From contig NZ_AFQO01000006.1 of NCBI RefSeq assembly GCF_000222025.1, forward strand, positions 1-57,089: a stretch of 57,089 nucleotides of DNA, written 5' to 3'. The notes under the pieces are model-generated. The model saw nothing but the letters and a program-made list of their open reading frames with translations. It did not search any database and was not told the DNA's origin. Positions within the stretch are counted from its first letter, which is position 1. Every line of letters starts with the position of its first letter. Source of the stretch: Haemophilus haemolyticus M19501. GTDB taxonomy: Bacteria; Pseudomonadota; Gammaproteobacteria; Enterobacterales; Pasteurellaceae. A program made the position numbers and the translations under genes. Positions 48,056 through 57,089 of the stretch are shown here, one piece after another.

Positions 48056-49390
48056 ATGAAAAACGTCGTGATCGTTGGCGGGGGCGCTGGCGGCATTGAA
48101 TTAGCGACATTCTTAGGTGATAAATTAGGTCGAAAAAGACAAGCTAAGGTGACACTTGTGGATCGTAATGCCACTCATTTATGGAAACCCTTATTACATG
48201 AAATTGCAACGGGTGTAATGGATGATGGCACGGACTCTCTTAGCTATCGCGCACATGGTAAAAACCACCATTTTAGTTTTGAGCAAGGCTCAATCACGCG
48301 TATTAATCGTGAACAAAAATATGTTGAACTCGCCCCCGTTTATGGGCAAGAAGGCGATATGCTCGTCGTTGCTCGCCGAATTCCTTACGATTATTTAGTG
48401 GTTGCAATTGGTAGCAAATCAAATGATTTCAACACAAAGGGTGTAGCTGATAACTGTATTTTCTTAGACAGCTCAGATCAAGCGTTGCGCTTTCAGCAAA
48501 AAATGTTGGAATTATTTCTTAAATTCTCTGAAAACCGTGCTTTAGATGATATTGGTGAAGAAGAATTTAAACAGAAATTAGTCGATGAAAGCAAAGTAAA
48601 TATTGCGATTGTTGGTGGTGGCGCAACCGGCGTGGAATTAACAGCTGAGCTTTATCATGCCACGGAAGATTTATCTTCTTACGGCTATGGCAAGATTGAT
48701 AACTCATGTTTACAAGTCACTCTCGTTGAAGCGGGACCTCGCTTACTGCCAGCACTACCCGAAGATTTATCTGCTGCGGTATTAGACGAGTTGCAAGAAA
48801 TGGGCACGAACGTAAAATTAAATACAATGATCACCGAAGCTCAACCAAATACCCTTATCACCAAAGATGGAGAAGAAATTAAGGCAGATCTCATTGTTTG
48901 GGCCGCAGGCGTTCGCACTTCAACAGTGACACAACAATTTGATGGATTAGAACTCAATCGAATCAATCAATTAGTGGTAAAAGACACGCTTCAAACAACC
49001 GTTGATGACAGTATTTTTGCCATTGGCGACTGTGCAGCATTAACACAGCCAAACGGTACATTAGTCCCGCCAAGAGCTCAAGCCGCACATCAAATGGCAA
49101 AAGCTTGTGCAAAAAATATCTTTGCACTTTTTGAGCAAAAACCATTAAAAACATTTAAATATAATGATAAAGGTACCTTGGTTTCTCTTTCGAGCTTTAC
49201 TGCATTAGGCAGTATTTCGAATAAATTTGGAAAAAGTCCCCTTACCGTTCAAGGTAAATTTGCACAATTTGCCTATGTATCCTTATATAGAATGCATCAA
49301 CATGCTTTACATGGTTGCATTAAAATTGGATTGATTATTCTGGTTGATAAACTTAATCGTTATTTAAAACCAAGATTAAAATTACACTAG
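48056..49390 (+). CDS. ndh: Type II NADH:quinone oxidoreductase
   Basis: A 444-residue non-proton-pumping NADH dehydrogenase, membrane-associated (E. coli Ndh 434 aa). The FAD site is VIVGGGAGGIELATFLG at 4-20, the NADH site IAIVGGGATGVELTAEL near 182-198, with DSIFAIGDCA near 321-330 and PRAQAAHQMA following. AGGAGAG precedes the start. The upstream region contains a direct repeat TTAACA-TTT-TTAACA (48019-48033) that might bind a redox regulator, though its spacing is not the ArcA standard. It is convergent with rseB. Confidence 0.95.
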   Translation: MKNVVIVGGGAGGIELATFLGDKLGRKRQAKVTLVDRNATHLWKPLLHEIATGVMDDGTDSLSYRAHGKNHHFSFEQGSITRINREQKYVELAPVYGQEGDMLVVARRIPYDYLVVAIGSKSNDFNTKGVADNCIFLDSSDQALRFQQKMLELFLKFSENRALDDIGEEEFKQKLVDESKVNIAIVGGGATGVELTAELYHATEDLSSYGYGKIDNSCLQVTLVEAGPRLLPALPEDLSAAVLDELQEMGTNVKLNTMITEAQPNTLITKDGEEIKADLIVWAAGVRTSTVTQQFDGLELNRINQLVVKDTLQTTVDDSIFAIGDCAALTQPNGTLVPPRAQAAHQMAKACAKNIFALFEQKPLKTFKYNDKGTLVSLSSFTALGSISNKFGKSPLTVQGKFAQFAYVSLYRMHQHALHGCIKIGLIILVDKLNRYLKPRLKLH

Positions 49391-49403
49391 TCGTAAAAGA
49401 CAA

Positions 49404-49429
49404 AAGTGCGGTGAAAAATCACCGCACTT
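49404..49429. terminator. Bidirectional uptake-signal terminator between ndh and rseB
   Basis: AAGTGCGGTGA (49404-49414) pairs with TCACCGCACTT (49419-49429), 11 bp with AAAA loop; two perfect opposed uptake signals between convergent genes. Confidence 0.85.
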
Positions 49430-49430
49430 C

Positions 49431-50378
49431 TTATCGAAATTTAACTTCTTGTACAATTCGCTTAGCTGCAGCTATGGGCAATTGCCCGATAAAAGTAATT
49501 TCTTTTCCGCCATTCACTTCACTATAAATCGTATATGCCCCTTGTTTCCAACTATTTTCTGGCAAAACATTAGAGCCTGCATTAGAAACAAATAGTGTAA
49601 AAGTAAATAAACCATCGCTATATAGCGCACTATCTACAACTTCATTTTCTAATGTTTCTTGAGTATATCGAATTAAAGAAAAACCTTGTGGCAACCAACC
49701 TGCAGACCAAGTTATATCTGAACTTTGTTCATTTTTACTTTCTTTCAACAAAGGGGGCGTTGAGACTTTGTTAATATACTCCGTCAACCCTCTTAGTCTA
49801 TCATCAATATAAAGTGTTACGACTCTGAACTGATCAAGTAATTTACCTTCACGATCAAGCATATCGCCGCGTAATAATAAACCATTTTCTTCATCTATAA
49901 ACACCAAATACTGATATCGGAAATCATCTTTAGGGATAATACGAATCGTGTCAGCAAAACGACCAGCCACTCGATCTTTGCCTAGTTTTATAAAATCATA
50001 AACTAGAGAAAGCTTATCAAAATTTGCACGCACAACCGCTGGCATCGCATCAACTATATTGCCACTATTAAGCGTAAATGCTTGTGCATTTGGCTGAAAA
50101 TAACTGACTAAATTATCACGTTGAATAATTTCTTGTTGACGCCCATCAAGCGTCACTAATTGCGCATAAGTTTTATTATCTTTCTTAATATGACGATAGC
50201 GAAAGGAATCCATATTTGATGGCGTTGTTTGAACAAAGGCAATTTCATAATTGAGATTATCCAATGCTTGTGTCATTTTATCTAAAGACTGCTTTGCAGA
50301 AAGATCTTCAGCAGAAGCAATGCTACTTAGTAGTAAAGAAAGAGAAAGTGCGGTGAATTTTAACGCGATTTTTTTCAT
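49431..50378 (-). CDS. rseB: Sigma-E regulatory protein RseB
   Basis: A 315-residue periplasmic protein (E. coli 318) that binds RseA and shields it from DegS cleavage until mislocalised lipids or LPS displace it. A Sec signal peptide ends near residue 23 (LLLSSIASA-ED). Family segments: LDNLNYEIAFVQTTPSNMDSFRYRH, and WSAGWLPQGFSLI in the C-terminal domain. An uptake signal (50345-50353) codes FTAL in the signal peptide. Third gene of rpoE-rseA-rseB. E. coli continues with rseC; here the convergent ndh follows instead. Confidence 0.93.
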   Translation of the reverse strand: MKKIALKFTALSLSLLLSSIASAEDLSAKQSLDKMTQALDNLNYEIAFVQTTPSNMDSFRYRHIKKDNKTYAQLVTLDGRQQEIIQRDNLVSYFQPNAQAFTLNSGNIVDAMPAVVRANFDKLSLVYDFIKLGKDRVAGRFADTIRIIPKDDFRYQYLVFIDEENGLLLRGDMLDREGKLLDQFRVVTLYIDDRLRGLTEYINKVSTPPLLKESKNEQSSDITWSAGWLPQGFSLIRYTQETLENEVVDSALYSDGLFTFTLFVSNAGSNVLPENSWKQGAYTIYSEVNGGKEITFIGQLPIAAAKRIVQEVKFR

Positions 50379-50463
50379 AAAAATAAATTTAAAGGATAAA
50401 AATTCACCACGCTAAATAACATATTAGGTGGTGAATTAACATAAACTAACTGAACTAATCGTA

Positions 50464-51051
50464 TTATTTCTGACTATTACTACTTACATTTAATGCATCG
50501 GCATGCATACGACGTTGTAATTCATAGTTCTGTAACATCGCACCAATACGGCGACTTTTTTGTTCAAGCTGATCTGATGTCAATGTATCTTTACTCGGCG
50601 CATTATAGCTAACCTCTTGAACCGAGTTATTAAATGGCAAGGTTTGCAACACTGGAGTCTCAGGTAAATTAGACGCATCGTTTTTATTATTGAAAGATTG
50701 AACACCAAGTACCGCCACTAAACATACACCAGCAGCAACAGCAACTTGCGTCATTGGCGCAAAGAACGCTTTTAATTTTTGCATAAATGCAGAATTATGT
50801 GCGTCTTCTAGTTCAGGTTGAGACACCGCAATGACATCGACTTTCTTCACTTCTTCAGGTTCAATTAAACCTGCCATTTTAGCGGTAAAATCAGCCCCTA
50901 GAAACAAGGAGCTTTCTTTACGCATCACTGCTCGCACAGCATGGAATGCCTGCCAAGATTCTTGTAATTCTTCGTCTTTCAATAAAGCATCTGTCAAGCC
51001 AGCCTCGACTTGTTCGCCATCCATATAGGCTGAAAGTTGCTCTTTTTGCAT
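50464..51051 (-). CDS. rseA: Anti-sigma-E factor RseA
   Basis: A 195-residue single-pass inner-membrane protein. The cytosolic domain (about 1-95) begins MQKEQLSAYMDGEQVEAGLTDALLKD and holds sigma-E; the transmembrane segment is at about 101-122 (MTQVAVAAGVCLVAVLGVQSF); the periplasmic tail binds RseB and carries the cleavage region. The ATG at 51051 corresponds to the E. coli MQKEQLS start and has GGAG at proper spacing; the frame also offers an ATG at 51066, 2 nt after the rpoE stop. Regulated proteolysis by DegS and RseP releases sigma-E. Confidence 0.93.
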   Translation of the reverse strand: MQKEQLSAYMDGEQVEAGLTDALLKDEELQESWQAFHAVRAVMRKESSLFLGADFTAKMAGLIEPEEVKKVDVIAVSQPELEDAHNSAFMQKLKAFFAPMTQVAVAAGVCLVAVLGVQSFNNKNDASNLPETPVLQTLPFNNSVQEVSYNAPSKDTLTSDQLEQKSRRIGAMLQNYELQRRMHADALNVSSNSQK

Positions 51052-51068
51052 AGTAAACTCCGACATTT

Positions 51069-51647
51069 TTATTCGCGTTGCATCAGTAGCTGAATTTTAT
51101 TCTCAATAATTTCCCTTGCGCGGAAAATACGAGAACGAACAGTACCAACAGGGCAATCCATAATTTCTGCAATCTCTTCATAGCTCAAACCTTCTAGCTC
51201 TCGCAAGGTGATTGCTGTTTTTAAATCTTCTGGCAAACTGTGAATCGTACTAAACACGATTCGTTCAAGTTCACTAGATAACATTTCATTTTCGGGTGTA
51301 TCTACATCCCGCAAGTGCGTACCCACATCATAATTTTCAGCATCCTCAGCTAAAATATCTTCATTAGGTGGGCGGCGCCCTTGAGCCGTTAAATAATTTT
51401 TTGCCGTATTGACGGCAATTCGATAAAGCCATGTATAGAAAGCACTTTCGCCACGAAAAGATTCAATTGAGCGATAAGCCTTTATAAAGGATTCTTGCAC
51501 CACATCAGGAATATCGTTACGTGATACATAGCGAGTCAAAAGTCCCGCCACTTTATTCTGATAACGAGAAACCAACAAATTGAAGGCTTTCTTATCCCCT
51601 TGCTGCACTCTTTCTACCAAAGCCTGATCTGTTAGCTGTTCAGCCAT
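51069..51647 (-). CDS. rpoE: Envelope-stress sigma factor RpoE (sigma-E)
   Basis: A 192-residue ECF sigma factor (E. coli 191). Region 2 is RYQNKVAGLLTRYVSRNDIPDVVQESFIKAYRSIESFRGESAFYTWLYRIA near 24-74 and region 4 LKTAITLRELEGLSYEEIAEIMDCPVGTVRSRIFRAREII near 140-180. It drives genes for outer-membrane repair. An excellent sigma-E promoter (51711-51738) lies upstream, so the operon is autoregulated. Followed by rseA. Confidence 0.97.
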   Translation of the reverse strand: MAEQLTDQALVERVQQGDKKAFNLLVSRYQNKVAGLLTRYVSRNDIPDVVQESFIKAYRSIESFRGESAFYTWLYRIAVNTAKNYLTAQGRRPPNEDILAEDAENYDVGTHLRDVDTPENEMLSSELERIVFSTIHSLPEDLKTAITLRELEGLSYEEIAEIMDCPVGTVRSRIFRAREIIENKIQLLMQRE

Positions 51648-51710
51648 ATTTCTCCTATGCCAATATCTAACACGCCTTAATATTCAAGACAGCAAGCTCT
51701 TATTGCAATC

Positions 51711-51738
51711 TCAGACACAAGTGTGTGAAAAAAGTTCA
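51711..51738 (-). promoter_or_regulatory. Sigma-E-dependent promoter of rpoE-rseA-rseB
   Basis: On the minus strand -35 TGAACTT (51732-51738), a 16-bp spacer and -10 TCTGA (51711-51715), matching the sigma-E consensus GAACTT-N16-TCTGA. Start of transcription should be near 51705, about 58 nt before the rpoE ATG. Confidence 0.9.
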
Positions 51739-51755
51739 TACGTATCTTAATAATT

Positions 51756-52013
51756 TTAATTAGTTGTGATTTTTTGTACGTTTTGGATATACTCCACCAT
51801 AGATTGAATTTCTGAATCCGATGATTGACCACGATTAAAAAACCAAGAAAACAGCTGCAGATCTGTACTTGCTAATAAACGAATAAATATATCTTTTTTG
51901 TCATCTGTTAATTCATCAAAATGCTTCAAATAAAAAGGCATAATGATTTTATCCAACTCCAACATTCCTCGGCGGCAATCCCATTCAATACGGAGTTTAT
52001 TATATTTTTCCAT
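51756..52013 (-). CDS. sdhE: FAD assembly factor SdhE (YgfY family)
   Basis: An 85-residue SdhE/Sdh5 protein that helps covalent flavinylation of SdhA/FrdA. The RGxxE-type motif is CRRGMLELD, followed by IMPFYLKHFDELTDDKKDIFIRLLASTDLQLFSWFFNRG, aligning closely with E. coli SdhE (88 aa). The open frame runs to 52088, but the ATG at 52013 (MEKYNKLR) has AAGGAA upstream and fits the family. It stands between mscL and rpoE on the same strand, not beside ygfX as in E. coli. Fumarate reductase is the likely client. Confidence 0.9.
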   Translation of the reverse strand: MEKYNKLRIEWDCRRGMLELDKIIMPFYLKHFDELTDDKKDIFIRLLASTDLQLFSWFFNRGQSSDSEIQSMVEYIQNVQKITTN

Positions 52014-52067
52014 TTTTAATTCCTTAAATTTTAGGGGGCGATTATAGCCTAAAAAATAACAATAAAA

Positions 52068-52093
52068 AAAGGTTGGCATATTTACCAACCTTT
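52068..52093 (-). terminator. Terminator after mscL
   Basis: AAAGGTTGG (52068-52076) pairs with CCAACCTTT (52085-52093) around 8 nt; on the minus strand T7 follows. Confidence 0.9.
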
Positions 52094-52107
52094 ATTTTTC
52101 AATTTCA

Positions 52108-52494
52108 TTATTTATTCTTTAATAAGTCACGAATTTCTGTGAGCAAATCTTCCGATGTAGGACCTGCTTTTTTCTCTTCTGGTTTTCTCACTTTATTAAG
52201 TGCCTTAATCATCATAAAGATTGCAAAAGCAATAATAATGAAATCAATCACATTCTGAATAAACACACCGTAGTTTAAAGTAACAGCTGGAACATCGCCC
52301 TGTGCTTGAGCTAATACAAATTTCATATCTTTGAAATCAATGCCACCCGTTAAAATACCAAGAACAGGCATAAAAATATCACTAACAAGTGAACTTACGA
52401 TCTTACCAAACGCACCACCGATAATCACACCGACAGCCATATCTACAACATTACCGCGCATTGCAAATTCGCGAAATTCTTTAATAAAACTCAT
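52108..52494 (-). CDS. mscL: Large-conductance mechanosensitive channel MscL
   Basis: A 128-residue pentameric channel that opens at high membrane tension to release solutes on hypo-osmotic shock. [39 protein letters not shown] is the amphipathic N-terminal helix plus pore-lining TM1; TM2 is at about 73-98 ([26 protein letters not shown]); a charged C-terminal bundle follows. Gene order trkA-mscL is the same as in E. coli, though a terminator separates them here. Confidence 0.97.
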   Translation of the reverse strand: MSFIKEFREFAMRGNVVDMAVGVIIGGAFGKIVSSLVSDIFMPVLGILTGGIDFKDMKFVLAQAQGDVPAVTLNYGVFIQNVIDFIIIAFAIFMMIKALNKVRKPEEKKAGPTSEDLLTEIRDLLKNK

Positions 52495-52518
52495 AATAAT
52501 TTTTCCTTTAGAGATTGA

Positions 52519-52552
52519 ATAAAAAGAGCGACGATTATAATGAGCCGCTCTT
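52519..52552 (-). terminator. Terminator after trkA, with -10-like sequence in its loop
   Basis: On the minus strand AAGAGCGGC (52544-52552) pairs with GTCGCTCTT (52524-52532) with one G-U pair, followed by T5. The 11-nt loop contains TATAAT (52534-52539), which could serve as the mscL -10. Confidence 0.8.
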
Positions 52553-52568
52553 AAAAGTAAATAAATCG

Positions 52569-53945
52569 TTAAATGAAGAATGCACTTGGCTGGAACAATT
52601 TTTCAATTTCAGGCACATTCTTCTTATCACTCAAATAAATCACCACATGATCGCCTTCTTCAATCACAACTTGGCGTCGTGCAACAATTACATCATTACC
52701 GCGCAATAAGGCACCAATAATAGTCCCCATAGGCAAACGCAGCTCACCAATTTTGCGCCCGACCACATTGGAGGTGCTTTCATCACCATGCGCGACAATT
52801 TCAATAGCCTCAGCAATACCATGTCGTAATGTAGCCACATTTTTCACATCCCCTTTACGAACATGACCAAGCAAAGCAGAAATTGTTGCTTGCTGCGGTG
52901 AAACCACAATATCAATACTTCCACCTTGAATCAGGTTTATATAAGCAATACGTTGAATCAGCACCATTGCTTTCTTGGCGCCCAAACGTTTTGCCAATAA
53001 AGCGGACATAATATTCGCTTCATCATCACTACTCAATGAAAGGAACACATCGACATTTTCAATATGCTCTTCAAACAATAAATTTTGATCAGACGCATCA
53101 CCATAAAAAACCAAGGTTTTTGAAAGTTTTTCAGCTAGCAAATTAGCCCTTTCCTCATCACGCTCAATTAATTTTACAGTACAGACATTTTCTAAACATT
53201 TCGCTACGCCAGCGGCAACATTTCCGCCCCCAACAATCATTACACGTTTATAAGGTTTTTCTAAACGTTGAAGTTCACTCATTACTGCTTTTATGTGCTC
53301 AGTTGCGCAAATAAAAGTAATTTCATCACCGGCTTCAACAATAGTAGAACCCTGCGGACGAATCGGTTTGCCGTTACGCAAAATAGACATAATACGACAA
53401 TCAATATGTGGCATATGTTCACGAAATGCGGAAAGCGCATATCCAACCAAAGGACCACCATAATAAGCTCTTACCACAACCATACTAATACGATTATTAG
53501 CAAAATGGGCAACTTGTAATGCCCCTGGATAAGCAATTAAGCGTGTAATTTCATCTGTTACAAGATTTTCAGGCGAAATTAAATGATCAATAGGTATATT
53601 TTCATTGTTGAACAACTTGTCTTTTTCACGTAAATATTCTGAATTACGGATACGTGCAATTCGCGTTGGCGTATTAAATAATGTATAGCCCATTTGGCAA
53701 GCGACCATATTGATTTCATCGGAGGCTGTCACGGCAACCATTAAATCGGCATCGGCCGCACCTGCATCACGAAGCACTTTTGGTGATGATGGCGAGCCTT
53801 GCACCACACGCAAATCATGCTTTTCTTGTAAAGCTTGTAACTGTGGAGACTCGTTATCAACGAGTGTGATATCGTTATCTTCACTAACCAAATTTTCGGC
53901 AAGCGTTGTTCCTACCTGACCTGCACCCAAAATGATGATTTTCAT
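52569..53945 (-). CDS. trkA: Trk system potassium uptake regulator TrkA
   Basis: A 458-residue peripheral protein, the E. coli length, made of two RCK (TrkA-N plus TrkA-C) units. The dinucleotide sites are [16 protein letters not shown] at 3-18 and [17 protein letters not shown] near 234-250; TrkA-C domains follow each. It gates TrkH, whose gene lies at the other end of this window. It starts 12 nt after the rsmB stop, in the def-fmt-rsmB-trkA operon conserved with E. coli. Confidence 0.97.
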   Translation of the reverse strand: MKIIILGAGQVGTTLAENLVSEDNDITLVDNESPQLQALQEKHDLRVVQGSPSSPKVLRDAGAADADLMVAVTASDEINMVACQMGYTLFNTPTRIARIRNSEYLREKDKLFNNENIPIDHLISPENLVTDEITRLIAYPGALQVAHFANNRISMVVVRAYYGGPLVGYALSAFREHMPHIDCRIMSILRNGKPIRPQGSTIVEAGDEITFICATEHIKAVMSELQRLEKPYKRVMIVGGGNVAAGVAKCLENVCTVKLIERDEERANLLAEKLSKTLVFYGDASDQNLLFEEHIENVDVFLSLSSDDEANIMSALLAKRLGAKKAMVLIQRIAYINLIQGGSIDIVVSPQQATISALLGHVRKGDVKNVATLRHGIAEAIEIVAHGDESTSNVVGRKIGELRLPMGTIIGALLRGNDVIVARRQVVIEEGDHVVIYLSDKKNVPEIEKLFQPSAFFI

Positions 53946-53957
53946 TATCGCCCTCCC

Positions 53958-56269
<2,312 letters not shown>

Positions 56270-56299
56270 AATGTTCTACGTTATGGTAATTGATAGGAA

Positions 56300-56359
56300 G
56301 TAGGGTGGGCTTAAGCCCACCGTTTTTTGAAATGATTGGTGGGCTAAAGCCCACCCTAC
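56300..56359. repeat. REP/BIME-like inverted pair between def and fmt
   Basis: Two 22-bp units, 56300-56321 and 56338-56359, face each other and are reverse complements except for one base. Each is itself a hairpin with the core GTGGGC-(TTAA or TAAA)-GCCCAC and a GTAGGG outer end; 16 bp lie between them. This is the layout of REP/BIME elements mobilised by RAYT transposases in other bacteria. Confidence 0.75.
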
Positions 56360-56362
56360 GTT

Positions 56363-56872
56363 TTAGCTTTTCGCAATCTGCTTCTTGTATTTAATCAACT
56401 TTTCTTTAATGCGCTGGCGTTTAAGTGGAGAAAGATAATCAACAAATAAAATTCCATTAAGATGATCGATCTCGTGTTGAATACAGATCGCAAGCAAACC
56501 ATCAGCATCTAAAGTAAATTCTTTACCATCACGATCTAACGCTCTCACTGTCACTTTTTCTTTACGAGGAACCAACGCACGGAACCCTGGAATGGATAAA
56601 CACCCCTCTTCAATTCCCGTTTCGCCTTCAGAAGCCAAAATTTCAGGGTTAATCAAAACAAACTGATTCTGTTTATCGCCTTCAACATCAATAGTAATAA
56701 TACGTTGCAAAATATCTACTTGAGGTGCAGCTAAACCAATACCTTTCTCTTGATACATCGTATCAAACATATCATCAACAATTTTACGAATTGCATCATT
56801 AACTTCAGTAACAGGCTCACAGACAACCTTTAAGTGATCATCAGGATAAATTAATACATTAAGTGCGGTCAT
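56363..56872 (-). CDS. def: Peptide deformylase
   Basis: A 169-residue Fe/Zn deformylase, the E. coli length, removing the N-formyl group from new proteins. All three motifs are intact: [10 protein letters not shown] near 44-53, EEGCLSIPG with ligand Cys91, and QHEIDHLNG with His133, Glu134 and His137. The start codon is fused to an uptake signal (ATGACCGCACTT), so codons 2-4 are T-A-L. An extended -10 promoter lies about 40 nt upstream. First gene of the def-fmt-rsmB-trkA operon. Confidence 0.98.
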   Translation of the reverse strand: MTALNVLIYPDDHLKVVCEPVTEVNDAIRKIVDDMFDTMYQEKGIGLAAPQVDILQRIITIDVEGDKQNQFVLINPEILASEGETGIEEGCLSIPGFRALVPRKEKVTVRALDRDGKEFTLDADGLLAICIQHEIDHLNGILFVDYLSPLKRQRIKEKLIKYKKQIAKS

Positions 56873-56908
56873 AATTTCTCTTGTTTTTAAGGGTAGAATT
56901 TTAGCGGG

Positions 56909-56917
56909 ATTATAGCA
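56909..56917 (-). promoter_or_regulatory. Extended -10 promoter of def
   Basis: On the minus strand TGC-TATAAT (56909-56917) is a consensus extended -10, about 37 nt upstream of the def start. I see no good -35, as is usual for this promoter type. The remaining sequence to the right edge (56918-57035) is AT-rich and shows no gene. Confidence 0.65.
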
Positions 56918-57035
56918 CAGCTAATAAAACATTTATAGGAATGTGACTTCATATGAGTTGAAAAATCACTTACTTATTGAAAATTAAAATTAGACTCTTA
57001 TTTGATTAAATAATGAGTAAATTCCCAAAAGCTAA

Positions 57036-57061
57036 AACCCCATATCTTTCGACACGGGGTT
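57036..57061 (-). terminator. Terminator of a gene beyond the right edge
   Basis: On the minus strand an 11-bp stem (AACCCCGTGTC with GATATGGGGTT, two G-U pairs) closed by a GAAA tetraloop is followed by TTTTAGCTTTT. On the plus strand the G-U pairs become A-C mismatches, so the functional transcript comes from the right, on the minus strand. Confidence 0.75.
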
Positions 57062-57089
57062 CTTCTGTTTTTATTTAACTTAGATAAGC

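Overview
The window is chromosomal DNA of a Haemophilus of the H. influenzae / H. haemolyticus group. The DNA is AT-rich. The 9-base Haemophilus uptake signal AAGTGCGGT, or its complement, appears by eye at a little over fifty sites, about one per kb. Protein landmarks also match published H. influenzae proteins: GlpG Ser116/His169 and TehA Phe262 fall at exactly those positions. I see no prophage, IS element, CRISPR array or restriction system. Nearly everything is core metabolism or information processing, so the interest lies in junctions, regulatory sites and small repeats.

Layout. 1-492: 5' end of a 16S rRNA gene on the minus strand with its leader (boxA, stem-loop) and promoter. 493-6685: trkH-yigZ, tusA, htpX, ridA, mlaA, glpR-glpG. 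6712-10145: rluA and rapA, in an apparent rapA-rluA-glpG-glpR operon. 10256-10498: tRNA-Arg(UCU) and tRNA-Pro(UGG) with a promoter. 10636-16370: folD, a DASS-family transporter, menA-rraA, trmO, tehA. 16565-26473: rpoC, rpoB, rplA, rplK, without rplJ-rplL. 26644-31128: deoD, a nucleoside transporter and the YjjI/YjjW glycyl-radical pair. 31341-35686: a heptosyltransferase-like gene, fba, pgk, RNase I. 35764-39175: ferredoxin, tyrP, tdk, tsaD. 39407-43492: rpsU-dnaG-rpoD. 43594-45409: rplI-rpsR-priB-rpsF and infA. 45615-49390: rsmA-apaH-HI_0552-type gene, then ndh. 49431-52494: rseB-rseA-rpoE, sdhE, mscL. 52569-56872: trkA-rsmB-fmt-def.

How the genes work together. TrkH (left end) and TrkA (right end) are channel and regulator of one potassium uptake system. 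def, fmt and rsmB act around initiation and ribosome modification. rpoB, rpoC, rpoD, rpoE and rapA supply core polymerase, two sigma factors and a recycling ATPase. rpoE has a textbook sigma-E promoter (51711-51738). A near-consensus CRP site precedes yjjI, and a CRP/FNR-like site lies at about -41 of the predicted pgk promoter.

Compared with what I remember of H. influenzae Rd KW20, several accessory insertions are absent (HindII R-M between tehA and rpoC; lic2A between rsmA and apaH; aspA-urease-groESL between rpoD and rplI), and gene order has several breakpoints. These comparisons rest on memory, not on a search. The best candidates for something undescribed are the three-hairpin region just upstream of tdk (38020-38131), the inverted REP-like pair between def and fmt (56300-56359), and the recurrent fusion of uptake signals to start codons.
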